NCBI GenBank assembly: GCA_027382625.1
Contig: JAJKFJ010013494.1
Span: 1 to 11,603 of the forward strand
Length of the DNA: 11,603 nucleotides
From: Tetmemena sp. SeJ-2015
Taxonomy: Eukaryota; Ciliophora; Spirotrichea; Sporadotrichida; Oxytrichidae
Direction of reading: 5' to 3'
The position numbers and the translations under genes are program-made. Below, piece by piece: positions 1 through 7,548 of the stretch. Every line of letters starts with the position of its first letter. Position 1 is the first letter of the stretch. The notes beneath the pieces are model-generated. The model saw nothing but the letters and a program-made list of their open reading frames with translations. It did no database searches and was not told the origin of the DNA.

Positions 1-73
1 CCAAGGTAGATATCGAGCTTCCTCTTGCGAAGTGGAACAGGATGCGCCGAATCCATTACTTGCTGTAATTATA
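1..73. other. Possible edge fragment of a coding segment (MDS)
   Basis: This is a GC-richer island at the window edge, ending abruptly in AT-rich DNA at about 74. Both strands give protein-like frames. The + strand reads KVDIELPLAKWNRM and onward; the minus strand reads ITASNGFGASCSTSQEEARY. I cannot choose a strand or name a product. The sharp composition change is what MDS/IES borders look like in these genomes, but nothing inside the window pairs with it. Confidence 0.25.
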
Positions 74-457
74 ATATGCAATTAAATATTTTACTCTTGG
101 GATTAACTTCTCAATTCTTATATAAATGAACTATTAGATAAACTCAGTAGTTAAATTATTCGTTTTCTTATGTGCTACTTTCTACAAAAATAGAGCATAA
201 CTTTAAGACATTAATTAATATTATTTGAAAAATTTATCTCAAAAAGATAAGAAGAGAATGGAGATCGAAAATATAATCGGGAAATAAAATGTTTATAGTA
301 TTCCAATTTACAAAACTAAGATAGAGAATTTGATCTAGATGCTATCTGATAATAATAATTATTAAGAGAAATTAAATAAACTCTTAAGGAGTATGTAACC
401 CTAAATCTTAACTACTTGTGTCCCTTGACAATATCTCTTATTGCCTAGGAAAAGCTT
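74..457. other. AT-rich stretch without recognisable gene
   Basis: This is strongly AT-rich sequence. I see no protein-like frame, RNA gene or clear repeat in it. It is likely germline-limited spacer. Confidence 0.4.
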
Positions 458-865
458 ATGAGTATCTTATTCCGTGTATTGTGTTAGACTTAGTTGAGTT
501 ATAAAAAAACAGATAGCTTGCGTCTGCTCTATAATGATGCTCCGTGGAATTAGTTGATTGCTTTAAAGCTACCTAGTTGCATAGTTGGCCATTTATCTCA
601 TCACCACACTCAGAAGCAGGTTAGTAGGTTCAGCAGAAGACATTCACCAGATTTATCAATCCACCGAGTTGATATAATCACTTTCCATCTTATATTGCTT
701 CTAAGCCCTCGTACTCTTCAATTAAACACACTATACTATTAACAGACTGGTCACTTAACTATCGCATTTAGAGGTTAAAAGCCGCGTGCAAGGGTATTGA
801 TTAATGGTAGTTCCGTGTTTGGGAACATATGTTGGGTCCTAATTTAATAATTAAACTCTCATTGA
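458..865 (+). CDS. Weak hypothetical frame, 135 residues under ciliate code
   Basis: With TAA/TAG read as Gln, a frame runs from ATG 458 to TGA 863-865 (135 residues). It covers a GC-richer island between AT-rich flanks. The middle reads LRLLYNDAPWNQLIALKLP, followed by a His/Arg/Ser-rich part (HLSHHHTQKQVSRFSRRH) and a hydrophobic stretch. I recognise no family. In AT-rich DNA with only one stop codon, a frame of this length arises by chance fairly often, and the tail after about residue 100 looks like translated spacer. It could be a real small gene, one segment of a split gene, or noise. Confidence 0.25.
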
Positions 866-1491
866 ATCGTTTGCATAAGAATTTTAAAAAAGAATCTAAC
901 CTCAGATATCTGAAAATGAGCAGATAAAGTTAAAATTTATATTTATCTATTTCTTAAAGAATGAAGAATAAGAAAAAAGTCAAATTGCACTCTGGATAAT
1001 AGTTAAAAAACAAAACTTTGCTATAAAGGATTCAGAAGAAAAATATGATGGTTCTTATCCAATATATATGACTGGAGAATTTTGCAAATGGTCAAAGTTA
1101 GAAACAGATGGTTGCAAGAAATCATTATTTTATTATTTAAATAAGAAAATGATAGGTGTATCCAATGATACAATTTCTAAATTATGAATTTAATTATATT
1201 TAATTATAAGTTAATATAATAATAAATAGTATTTTCTAATAAATTAATAAATATGAAATTCAATTTAAGATAATATTATAATAAATTATTTTTCCCTTAA
1301 TCTTCTCCATCAGTTAATTAATCACTAGTTATGATGATTTTACTAATATAACTTTAAAAATGAGCTTATTTAGAAAATTACAGCATTTGATTTTTAGCTC
1401 GATCTAAAACTAAGTAAATTATTTATGATTTCAAGCTTTAACCAATCGATTAATTTATCTGTATTTATATACCATTTATTTAAACATTTTA
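866..1491. other. AT-rich stretch without recognisable gene
   Basis: This stretch is very AT-rich with short open frames only. No coding bias, RNA gene or transposon signature is visible. It leads into the inverted duplication at 1502. Confidence 0.4.
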
Positions 1492-1501
1492 TAATATATT
1501 A

Positions 1502-2064
1502 GAGAATTTAATTGATAAAATTTTAAAATGTATGCTCATTCTTGCTTAAATCTAATGGAGTTAGTGATTTATTTATATATAATTGGTTAATTCGTCTTCG
1601 AGAATTCCTTCTCCATCATAAAAAATGCGAAACTTAAGATTACCACGGGAGCTCGACCCAAGCCGGTCTTTTAATGGTGACTACAGTCTACGCAGCGGCA
1701 CTCTCCGAACAGCCTCTAGCTTCCAGATCGCCGAATACTCGTCCCTCTCACTGACCTTGGATGAGGTCTCTCAAATTTACCGAGGTGAGAACTAAAGAAT
1801 GCAAAGTATTCTAGGAGCGGCTGCTCCCTCGCCGGCGATTTGGAAGCTGGAGGCTGTGGTCGGTAAGTGCAGCTTTGTAGGTTGTAGTCACCATTGCCAG
1901 ACCGGCTTGGGAGCTTCCGTGATAATCTTAAGTTTCGCATTTTTTATGATGGAGAAGGAATGCTCGAAGACGATTAACCAATTATATATATAAATAAATC
2001 ACTAACCCTATTAGATTTAAGCAAGAATGAGCATACATTTTAAAATTTATCTATTAAATTCTCT
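1502..2064. repeat. Large inverted duplication (232-bp arms, 99-bp spacer)
   Basis: The left arm at 1502-1733 is matched in inverted orientation by the right arm at 1833-2064; both are 232 bp, with a 99-bp spacer at 1734-1832. The outer part of each arm is AT-rich (the GAGAATTTAAT ends, then the block around TGTATGCTCATTCTTGCTTAA). The inner part is GC-rich. The arms differ by scattered substitutions and small indels, including one 3-bp difference in the GC-rich part. No transposase frame fits inside. It resembles a foldback or MITE-type element, or an inverted duplication of a coding segment with its AT-rich flank. Confidence 0.85.
1627..1794 (+). pseudogene. Coding-like core of left arm (unknown protein fragment)
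   Basis: From ATG 1627 the + frame reads MRNLRLPRELDPSRSFNGDY, then LRSGTLRTASSFQIAEYSSL, and continues through the spacer to about 1794. It looks like ordinary protein in composition. The inverted right arm gives the matching minus-strand start, MRNLRLSRKLPSRSGNGDYN (ATG ends at 1940), with one residue fewer at an in-frame 3-bp gap and a later 2-bp frame break. Substitutions plus an in-phase indel suggest both arms descend from a coding segment. I do not recognise the family. It could be an MDS of a gene whose other parts lie elsewhere, or chance openness of a GC-rich repeat. Confidence 0.35.
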
Positions 2065-3020
2065 CGTATAATAATTAAATTAATTAGATTTTCAAAAATT
2101 TATTCTCCATATTTGATAAGTTTTACGTCTGCTCCTTTACTAATAGGATATCATATAAAATAATTATGGAGATTGAATTTTAATTAAAATAAAGAATCAT
2201 AATCATGGATAATTGAGCTAGAAAGAGCAACTCAATCTTAGTAATATATTAGAGAATTAAATTTTAGTTTTATTATTATAGAGATTGTTGTGGTTGTTTC
2301 TTGAATTGGATTATTTTATTATAGCCCATCTTAATCTGCTTATGAACCTTAATTAAACAAAGCCCCTCAAAATTATATCACTCACTAGAAGATTAATCAG
2401 AATTTAGATGTTCGATTCTATTCTATTCTTTTATATACTACGACAATCATACTACTACAAGTATAGCCTGCGAAAGAATCAAGACTTTCATTTCATTTAA
2501 CCACTTCCGAAATATTTTATCTTTTTATACTATAAGAACGAGATAGATGAAATCAAGAAAAATGTTAACAGCTTTTATTTGAAATTTTAAGCAAGAATCT
2601 AATTTACAAATTCTTTTCTCATTCTTAAAACATTATAATTTTAAATTAATGAAAATATATTTATTGGGAGTATAATTAACTTAATAAAAATACTTTAATT
2701 AGGTGTTTTTTCTTCTTAAAACTTAGAATATAAAGATCTAAGCAATTTTAGTCTTTTAATCTTATCGTTACTTATCATTTCATTTATTTAAATTTATCTA
2801 AAGACCTCAGATTTAACTATCTAAGAAAATTTATATTCATTTGAGAATAATAAAAGGGAAAAAAATGTCTTAAAAAATTGGAATAGTAAATTATCCTTTC
2901 AAAATATAGAATATAATCCTAAATATTTTGGAAGCTTTTTGTTTGAATTTTCTTCAGTATTTTAAATCTATAAGTTCATTTATAATTATAGAAAAAGCCC
3001 CATTTATAATTGTTTTCGTA
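2065..3020. other. AT-rich stretch without recognisable gene
   Basis: Apart from the second copy of the 17-bp repeat at 2242-2258, I see only AT-rich sequence with homopolymer runs and short frames. A slightly richer patch at about 2330-2510 gave no convincing product on either strand. Confidence 0.4.
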
Positions 3021-3031
3021 ATATTATCTGT

Positions 3032-3190
3032 TCAGCCCCGATTTTTCACTACTGGTTAGGAAGCTAGCTTGTTCAGTAAGTAGCCAATGTTTTTAGTCTT
3101 TTTACTGAACTTTAGAGAAGTGGCTTCAAATCCATCCATTATTGGCATGTTCAAATCCATGAATTACCCTACAATTGTGGGATTTAATAA
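3032..3190 (-). pseudogene. Response-regulator receiver (REC) domain fragment
   Basis: On the minus strand, 3119-3163 encodes FMDLNMPIMDGFEAT, an almost perfect match to the phosphoacceptor region of two-component receiver domains: hydrophobic residues, the phosphorylated Asp in MDLNMP, then MDG and EAT. This motif is typical of hybrid histidine kinases, which ciliates possess. The frame stays open upstream and runs to TGA at 3032-3034 downstream, but I see neither the acidic pocket before the motif nor the later Thr/Ser and Lys landmarks. Only a fragment of about 50-60 bp is therefore clearly REC. It is either one displaced MDS of a scrambled kinase gene or a decayed copy. The motif identification is firm; the borders are not. 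Confidence 0.65.
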
Positions 3191-3221
3191 AGTAAAATTA
3201 CCTTTTTTTTGACATTTTTCT

Positions 3222-3345
3222 ATCAATACTCTGTCGACAAGGAGCGCTTACAGTACCAAGTTTTAACCCAGATGACAAGTGCTTCGTCCTCGTTCGTCCA
3301 GGTCTTACAGAAGGAGACTGAAAAGTTTTTGAAAAATCGGGGCTA
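3222..3345 (+). CDS. Possible coding segment (MDS), helical protein fragment
   Basis: A GC-richer stretch reads on the + strand as YQYSVDKERLQYQVLTQM, then TSASSSFVQVLQKETEKFLK, ending in NRG within the right inverted repeat. The amphipathic, charged pattern looks like an alpha helix. No ATG or natural end is present, so it would be an internal segment. The minus strand is also open in two frames (one gives KTWTNEDEALVIWVKTWY, another continues the REC frame), so strand assignment is uncertain. I do not recognise the product. Confidence 0.35.
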
Positions 3346-3357
3346 AACGGATAATAT

Positions 3358-3416
3358 AAGTTATAATTATTGCTCTGTGAAGTATTAAATTAGAAAGTTA
3401 AAATTAGGGACACACA
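3358..3416. other. Short AT-rich spacer
   Basis: Nothing recognisable lies between the inverted-repeat block and the hairpin cluster. Confidence 0.4.
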
Positions 3417-3836
3417 CGACCGGCACTAGGCACCGGTCGCCCTATCCATAAAGGCCTTCTGGTTTGGTACTCCATTAGCTTGTGAGTGAGTGCTTAAAAG
3501 AGGCAAGCAGCTGAAGCCCTGGGGAAGGTGGTTGCAGCAGCTCACTGGAGAGATAATGAAAGGTGAGTGGTCTCACCCTCCAAATCCTTTTAGGCGTGAG
3601 GGACGAGATCTATGGGCTACACTCAGTCATGCGGCTGGAAAGCGAAGCCAAACACTACGGAGCAGCGACTTGCTCTCGGTCGGATGCTACCTGATTTTTT
3701 TTTATCCTTCTAGGTTTTTTTGGATGGTATGCAGAAGCCGGGGCTTCTGCTCAGAGTGCGATGTGGCGGAGGTGCGTCGTGTTTAATATCCCTAATTAGC
3801 TGGTAGTCAACGACGTCACTGCTTTGGCCGTGACGT
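3417..3836. ncRNA. GC-rich hairpin cluster, candidate structured RNA
   Basis: This is the longest GC-rich island without a convincing gene, and it contains several perfect stems: CGACCGG/CCGGTCG (3417-3439), GGTGAG/CTCACC with a 4-nt loop (3562-3577), GAGCA/TGCTC (3660-3675), GCAGAAGCC/GGCTTCTGC with a 2-nt loop (3731-3750) and ACGTCAC/GTGACGT (3813-3836). A run of nine T at 3695-3703 on the + strand could end a Pol III transcript of about 280 nt. I looked for the SRP RNA helix 8 and RNase P conserved motifs and did not find them, nor a tRNA. A + frame is open across 3490-3786 but its composition is unlike the real genes here. A transposon-derived repeat is the main alternative. Confidence 0.35.
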
Positions 3837-3857
3837 ATTAGCTTATCTTATATATGG

Positions 3858-4826
3858 CAGGGGCCCTTAATTTTTTTTAATTATTATTTTTATTGCTATG
3901 TGTATTTGTTTGTTTGACATTTTTCCTCTTTTGGCAATTTACTTACTATTTTATGAATAATGGAAATCTAAGTGTTGACCAAATTTAATTCTTATCAAAT
4001 TTCCAACGATTAACTCCTGAAAGGTTAATCTATTTTAGCATAAATACATAAAGATTCTAAGTAATTAAGTAAAAAAATATTATAATTTAAAGTCTGAAAA
4101 TAAAAATTTAACTTTTAGCCAATATATTAAATTTCGCATTGGAATAAGAAGAATTCGTTTAATTAAATTAATTTTTTTTTAATTTAAATATTTTAATTCT
4201 GGTCAGCAACAAAAAATGAAATCTTATATTTTTTAACTCCAGGAAGAAAAGTGGTATTATGATAAAAACGAAGAAATTGATCCATCAAACAGTGATCATA
4301 AAAATAATATACAATAACTGCCTAAATGCTGAAATTAAATAAGTTGACAAAAATACATATATTACTTATTCTATGCTAAAAATTAATCTTTAATAAAAAT
4401 GCTTAAAATTTAACAATTTTATCCTTGTTTTTAATTTTTAAGATCATATAATTAAGAATAAATAATAAATATATTTATAGTGAAAATGAAATATTTTTTT
4501 TAGGATTTTTAGATCTCTCTGCATTTTGAGTTAATTTTTCAAAAATATCTTTATAAGATTAAGCTCAAAATTTCTTATTATAACCTAATAACTTTAATAT
4601 AATGCTAAGTTAATAATTAAAATGAAAACTAAAAAAATATTTCAATTATTTCAAAATTTGCATTGAACAGAAATCTAAGCTCTCATTCTTATCTTAACTT
4701 TTAGTACCTAAATTTTTGTTGAATGCTAATCCCAAAAAATCACCTTTAAGTAGAAGTAAATCTTTGATTTTTCTATTCAATAAAGAATGAAAGAGAAATT
4801 AAAAAATGAAAGCCTAAATATAACTT
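3858..4826. other. AT-rich stretch without recognisable gene
   Basis: About 970 bp of strongly AT-rich sequence with poly-A and poly-T runs. I see no gene, RNA or repeat. The last part precedes the start codon of the 110-residue frame and may hold its upstream region. Confidence 0.4.
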
Positions 4827-5159
4827 ATGCGTTAATTACAAAAATACTACTTGATTCTACTTGTCGTCAGTTCCTGTTATATTTTAAGACGTAGGCTTTG
4901 GCCTCCCTTTGTTCCAAATCGGAAAGCAAAAGTAAAAATCGTGATTAATAAGACTGACTCTCCGTCATTCCTCAATAGAATTCTCAGCAAAAATTCGAAA
5001 AGTTTTCTAGATTTTGAGGTAAAATATATTCAATTCCATGAGGTAAGAATTAAAGACTAAAACAGCTTAATAACACCACTAGAGCTTACCAAATTTCCAT
5101 CGGTCGAGCCTGGACAACACTTCCTCAAAGAGGCCACCTATGTAATTTATTAAGCTTGA
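4827..5159 (+). CDS. Hypothetical 110-residue protein, N-terminal hydrophobic helix
   Basis: Under TAA/TAG = Gln, ATG 4827 to TGA 5157-5159 gives an uninterrupted 110-residue protein. It starts MRQLQKYYLILLVVSSCYIL followed by RRRLWPP, a hydrophobic segment then a basic cluster, as in a signal anchor or signal peptide. The rest is soluble-looking: KVKIVINKTDSPSFLNRILS, then FEVKYIQFHEVRIKD and EPGQHFLKEATYVIYQA before the stop. It coincides with a GC-richer island and has no IES. The gene stands alone between AT-rich flanks, so it could be a small single-gene nanochromosome locus or one part of a split gene. I recognise no family. The minus strand is also partly open, which lowers certainty. 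Confidence 0.55.
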
Positions 5160-5524
5160 ATTTTACTCATTCTTCATTCCACGATTTTAGCAATTATCAA
5201 TATTACTAGGGGACTTAATCGAAAAAATAAGGAAAGATATATAAATTGAGAGCAAGTGAGCAGCTAGCATTAAATTTATTGTTAATCCATGCTCTCTCCT
5301 ATTACATACAATTACCAATAGTTCACAAAATTACAATACCTTATAGAAAATTACAGCAAAAAAAGTAAAGTTATAGATTCAAAATATCTCAGACAGTATC
5401 TTAGTTTTGATGAAAATGTGAGGATTAGAAATCATTGCTTGTTAATTTAAAAATTCTATTAATTTTTAGCAAATTATTAACTTATAAAATTAACATATAG
5501 GACACGTGATATCATAGTAAAATT
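5160..5524. other. AT-rich stretch without recognisable gene
   Basis: No feature is recognised. A CACGTG E-box-like hexamer occurs within GGACACGTGATATC at about 5501-5514, but I have no support for a function. Confidence 0.35.
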
Positions 5525-6028
5525 ATGGTAGGTTAAGTGGATTAAAAATCCTTTACATAATAAGGAGGACTTGTTTAGTATCCGTGTTAAGTGGCATTTT
5601 GTGTCTATAAGAGAGCAGCGTGGATTAAGGTGAATCCCAAACAATACGATAATAGGCTATGGAACACTAGCAATGAGTAATAGTTTGGGTAAAAAAACTT
5701 CAACGGAACCTGGTTGTTTATGTGTAAGAGTATACTGCAGTCATTAGTACTCGCATACTCTGCCTGTGAAGGTGCGCATGTGAGGCCTGACCACTGGCGT
5801 ATGTTCTGCCTATGCTTCTTAATGATGAACGCCTAACATCAAGGGTTCATCGCCAATTTAATAAGATTGCTATTTTTTTCTCCTTGTTCTTTTTTTTCTA
5901 ACCAACGCTAGATACGAAGTTTTTTGCGATTCAGAAGTACTCAGAGTGATAGCTGGAGGGGATTCAGATATCAAGTATCACAAATGATTCTCTCTTGTAT
6001 CTAATTAAGAAGGATTCGTGATCACTGA
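5525..6028 (+). CDS. Weak hypothetical frame, 167 residues; contains hairpins
   Basis: Under the ciliate code, ATG 5525 to TGA 6026-6028 is an open frame of 167 residues covering a GC-richer island. Parts look like protein (AAWIKVNPKQYDNRLWNTSN; RPDHWRMFCLCFLMMNAQHQ), but it is rich in Cys, Trp and Met, unlike the firm genes nearby, and its last 50 residues cross poly-T runs. The island also contains two perfect 7-bp inverted repeats, CCCAAAC/GTTTGGG (5636-5689) and GATGAAC/GTTCATC (5824-5851), so a structured RNA is an alternative. The minus strand is open over part of the same stretch. No family recognised. Confidence 0.3.
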
Positions 6029-6461
6029 TTAACTGCTTACATGGGCTGGCATTTGGTTTTGGACGTGCTTACACTTGCTATGATAGTGTTTATTTATCTC
6101 TGCAGTGTAACTACTTAATTCTGCTTATTCCTGAATTTTAAACAATAGAATTTACATCATTGATAAATGGTACAAGTATTTCAACTATATAGTATTTTTT
6201 TATTAAAAAAGCATTAATAATTTATGTTTTAATATGAAAATTTTCATTGAAATTTTTCTTAAAATAATCGAATTTGTCTTAAATTTCATTCTATTTTCAG
6301 TCTTCGGTATTGTAAGTGCTTCAAATAGAAAAATAGAACAATTAAAATTATTTCAACTTTAAGAGAAGTCCATTTTCAATTTAGAAATTTACAACTTAAA
6401 TTATAAACTCCAGTAAATATTAAAACTGAATATTATAGATGGGATTGCAATTTTAATTATA
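6029..6461. other. Spacer upstream of the SNARE gene
   Basis: A 41-residue hydrophobic frame starting MGWHLVLDVLTLAMIVFIYL lies at about 6051-6176 but has no other support. The rest is AT-rich and probably includes the promoter and 5' untranslated region of the SNARE locus. I cannot place a promoter. Confidence 0.35.
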
Positions 6462-7455
6462 ATGGATGGAATAGAGGATTATGACGATACAATTTAAGCT
6501 CTTTTGAAGAAAATAGACAGATTTTTCACCTAGTCAAAGTCAGCTGTATCTAATAATCTTTTCATAAATTTTTTTTTAGAATGAGGCAGATCGAATGGGT
6601 GTGCTCCGCTCTGTGAATAAGGCTCTTGAAGAGTTGAAAACTCAAATGAACTATTACAAAAGGGAGCTGTTCAATATTCCAAAGGCCAGAGAGTCTGAGT
6701 TCAAAGCCAAATACGCTGATTACCAGAAGAAGATAGTTTAAATTATTTTTATTTTTCATAGCAAACTTTGAAAGAGAAGCTAAGAAGCTAGACTTAAAGA
6801 TAAAAGGTGATGAAGCTGGACTACTAGCGATGGAGCATGGATTAGATCAGACTTCTAAATATCCAGCTGGATCTATGTGGAACAACCAAATCGGGTTTAT
6901 TAAGACATAAATTATTTAAATAGTGAAGCATGGAATTGACACTCAAGCCAAGTCTAAAGACCGTTTGATTGGAATAAAGAAGAGAGTGTAAGACATAGAC
7001 GACTTGCAGAACACAATTGGTGAAAATCTAGAAAAGTAGAACCAGCAAATTTTAAGAATAGATCAACAGATCATTAGAATGGATAGCACCATGACTAGGA
7101 CTAAGAGGTACCTCGCCTACTTTGGCAGGAGTTTTCTAAAAGATAAAGTGGCCGTGATGTTCTTAGCTCTTATAGTGCTCACTCTTAAATACAAATTTAA
7201 TTATCTTTCAGCTATCATCATCGTCGCCTGTATTCCATAAAAAACTAATGACACAAGCAGCAATAGTACACCAACACCTCAGCCTGTGACTAATACTATC
7301 AAATTCAAAATATATAGGTACATTTTTATCTCTTTATTATAAAATATTGCAATAGCACTGGCAATAAAAACAAAACGATTCAATTCTTTAATCTCTAGAA
7401 TGATGACAGCAATCCTTCACTAGTAAACTTTGAGTATGAATTTCTTAAACTATGA
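6462..7455 (+). CDS. Qb-SNARE, NPSN-like membrane-fusion protein
   Basis: After removing three IESs and one probable intron, ATG 6462 to TGA 7453-7455 encodes 293 residues. The N-terminal half is a helical region (KALEELKTQMNYYKRELFN; YADYQKKIANFEREAKKLDL) like the bundle preceding Qb-SNARE cores. The SNARE motif spans roughly residues 138-205, with the central-layer Gln at about residue 175 (NLEKQNQQI). It is followed by DKVAVMFLALIVLTL, the 'DK' plus membrane anchor (about residues 212-233) typical of the NPSN family. SNAREs of this kind pair with Qa, Qc and R partners to fuse membranes, here probably in the endomembrane or plasma-membrane system. Many Gln residues use TAA or TAG, including the central-layer one (TAG, 7037-7039). 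Odd point: about 60 residues follow the anchor, where NPSN tails are short. The family call is strong; the last 60 residues depend on how the 3' interruption is read. Confidence 0.85.
6552..6582 (+). other. IES 1 of SNARE gene (28 bp, pointer AAT)
   Basis: The direct repeat AAT at 6552-6554 and 6580-6582 bounds AT-rich sequence. Removing the insert with one copy joins SKSAVSN to EADRMGV in frame; 28 bp is not a multiple of three, so retention breaks the frame. It does not begin with GT, so a standard intron is unlikely. Confidence 0.8.
6733..6761 (+). other. IES 2 of SNARE gene (25 bp, pointer ATAG)
   Basis: ATAG at 6733-6736 and 6758-6761 bounds an A/T-only insert apart from one C. Excision gives YADYQKKIANFEREAKK. 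A GT-AG reading of the same stretch would remove 26 nt and put the next segment out of frame, so the pointer reading is preferred. Confidence 0.85.
7183..7207 (+). other. IES 3 of SNARE gene (21 bp, pointer TCTT)
   Basis: TCTT at 7183-7186 and 7204-7207 bounds an AT-rich insert inside the membrane anchor. The insert keeps the frame but would place Lys-Tyr-Lys-Phe-Asn in the middle of the helix. Removing it yields an uninterrupted hydrophobic helix, LALIVLTLSAIIIVACI. Confidence 0.75.
7318..7355 (+). other. Probable intron (38 nt) in SNARE gene
   Basis: GTACATTT at 7318 to GCAATAG at 7355 is a GT-AG stretch of very high AT content. Its removal restores the frame to NKNKTIQFFNLQNDDSNP and the final TGA. 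Two pointer-type readings also restore frame: AATTC at 7302-7306 and 7382-7386 (80 bp) and GCAATAG at 7260-7266 and 7349-7355 (89 bp). The intron is preferred because it alone removes only AT-rich sequence. Confidence 0.55.
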
Positions 7456-7548
7456 TTCTTTTCTGACAATCTCTATCTTTACACTTCTAGATGAGTCGTT
7501 GATTCCTTCATTAAGAGCACTGATTATATTTTTTGTATAATATTAAAG
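7456..7548. other. Short spacer between SNARE gene and 233-residue gene
   Basis: Ninety-three bases separate the TGA of the SNARE gene from the next ATG. This is short enough that both genes could share one macronuclear nanochromosome or be separated by chromosome breakage here. No telomere-like or breakage motif was seen. Confidence 0.4.

Larger units (their letters stand above)
1492..2258. repeat. 17-bp direct repeat flanking the inverted duplication
   Basis: The sequence TAATATATTAGAGAATT occurs at 1492-1508 and again, in the same orientation, at 2242-2258. The first copy overlaps the outer edge of the left arm of the inverted duplication; the second lies about 180 bp beyond the right arm. 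It may be a pointer-like repeat bounding a 750-bp eliminated segment, a remnant of an insertion duplication, or an extra copy of the arm end. Confidence 0.5.
3021..3357. repeat. 337-bp block bounded by 28-bp inverted repeats
   Basis: The sequence at 3021-3048 (core GTTCAGCCCCGATTTTTCA) is repeated in inverted orientation at 3330-3357 with 26 of 28 positions identical. I see no convincing target-site duplication outside. The interior is not AT-rich filler: it holds a REC-domain motif on the minus strand and a helical-looking + strand frame. Two readings are possible: a small MITE-like element, or inverted pointer-type overlaps of a scrambled gene whose segments lie in opposite orientation. Confidence 0.75.

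Noticed and set aside
3110..3170. Two tRNA box B-like sites (TTCAAATCC)
   Set aside because: They are the reverse complement of the GGATTTGAA codons in the REC motif, and no acceptor or anticodon stems can be drawn.
3600..3700. SRP RNA resemblance (ACGGAGCAG)
   Set aside because: Only a short string matches; the surrounding helix 8 pairing and Alu-domain motifs are absent.
3490..3786. 98-residue + strand frame in the hairpin cluster
   Set aside because: Codon use and composition are unlike the real genes, and dense perfect stems explain the region better.
5838..5856. T-arm-like GGGTTCATCGCC
   Set aside because: It lacks the invariant A of the T loop and the rest of a tRNA.
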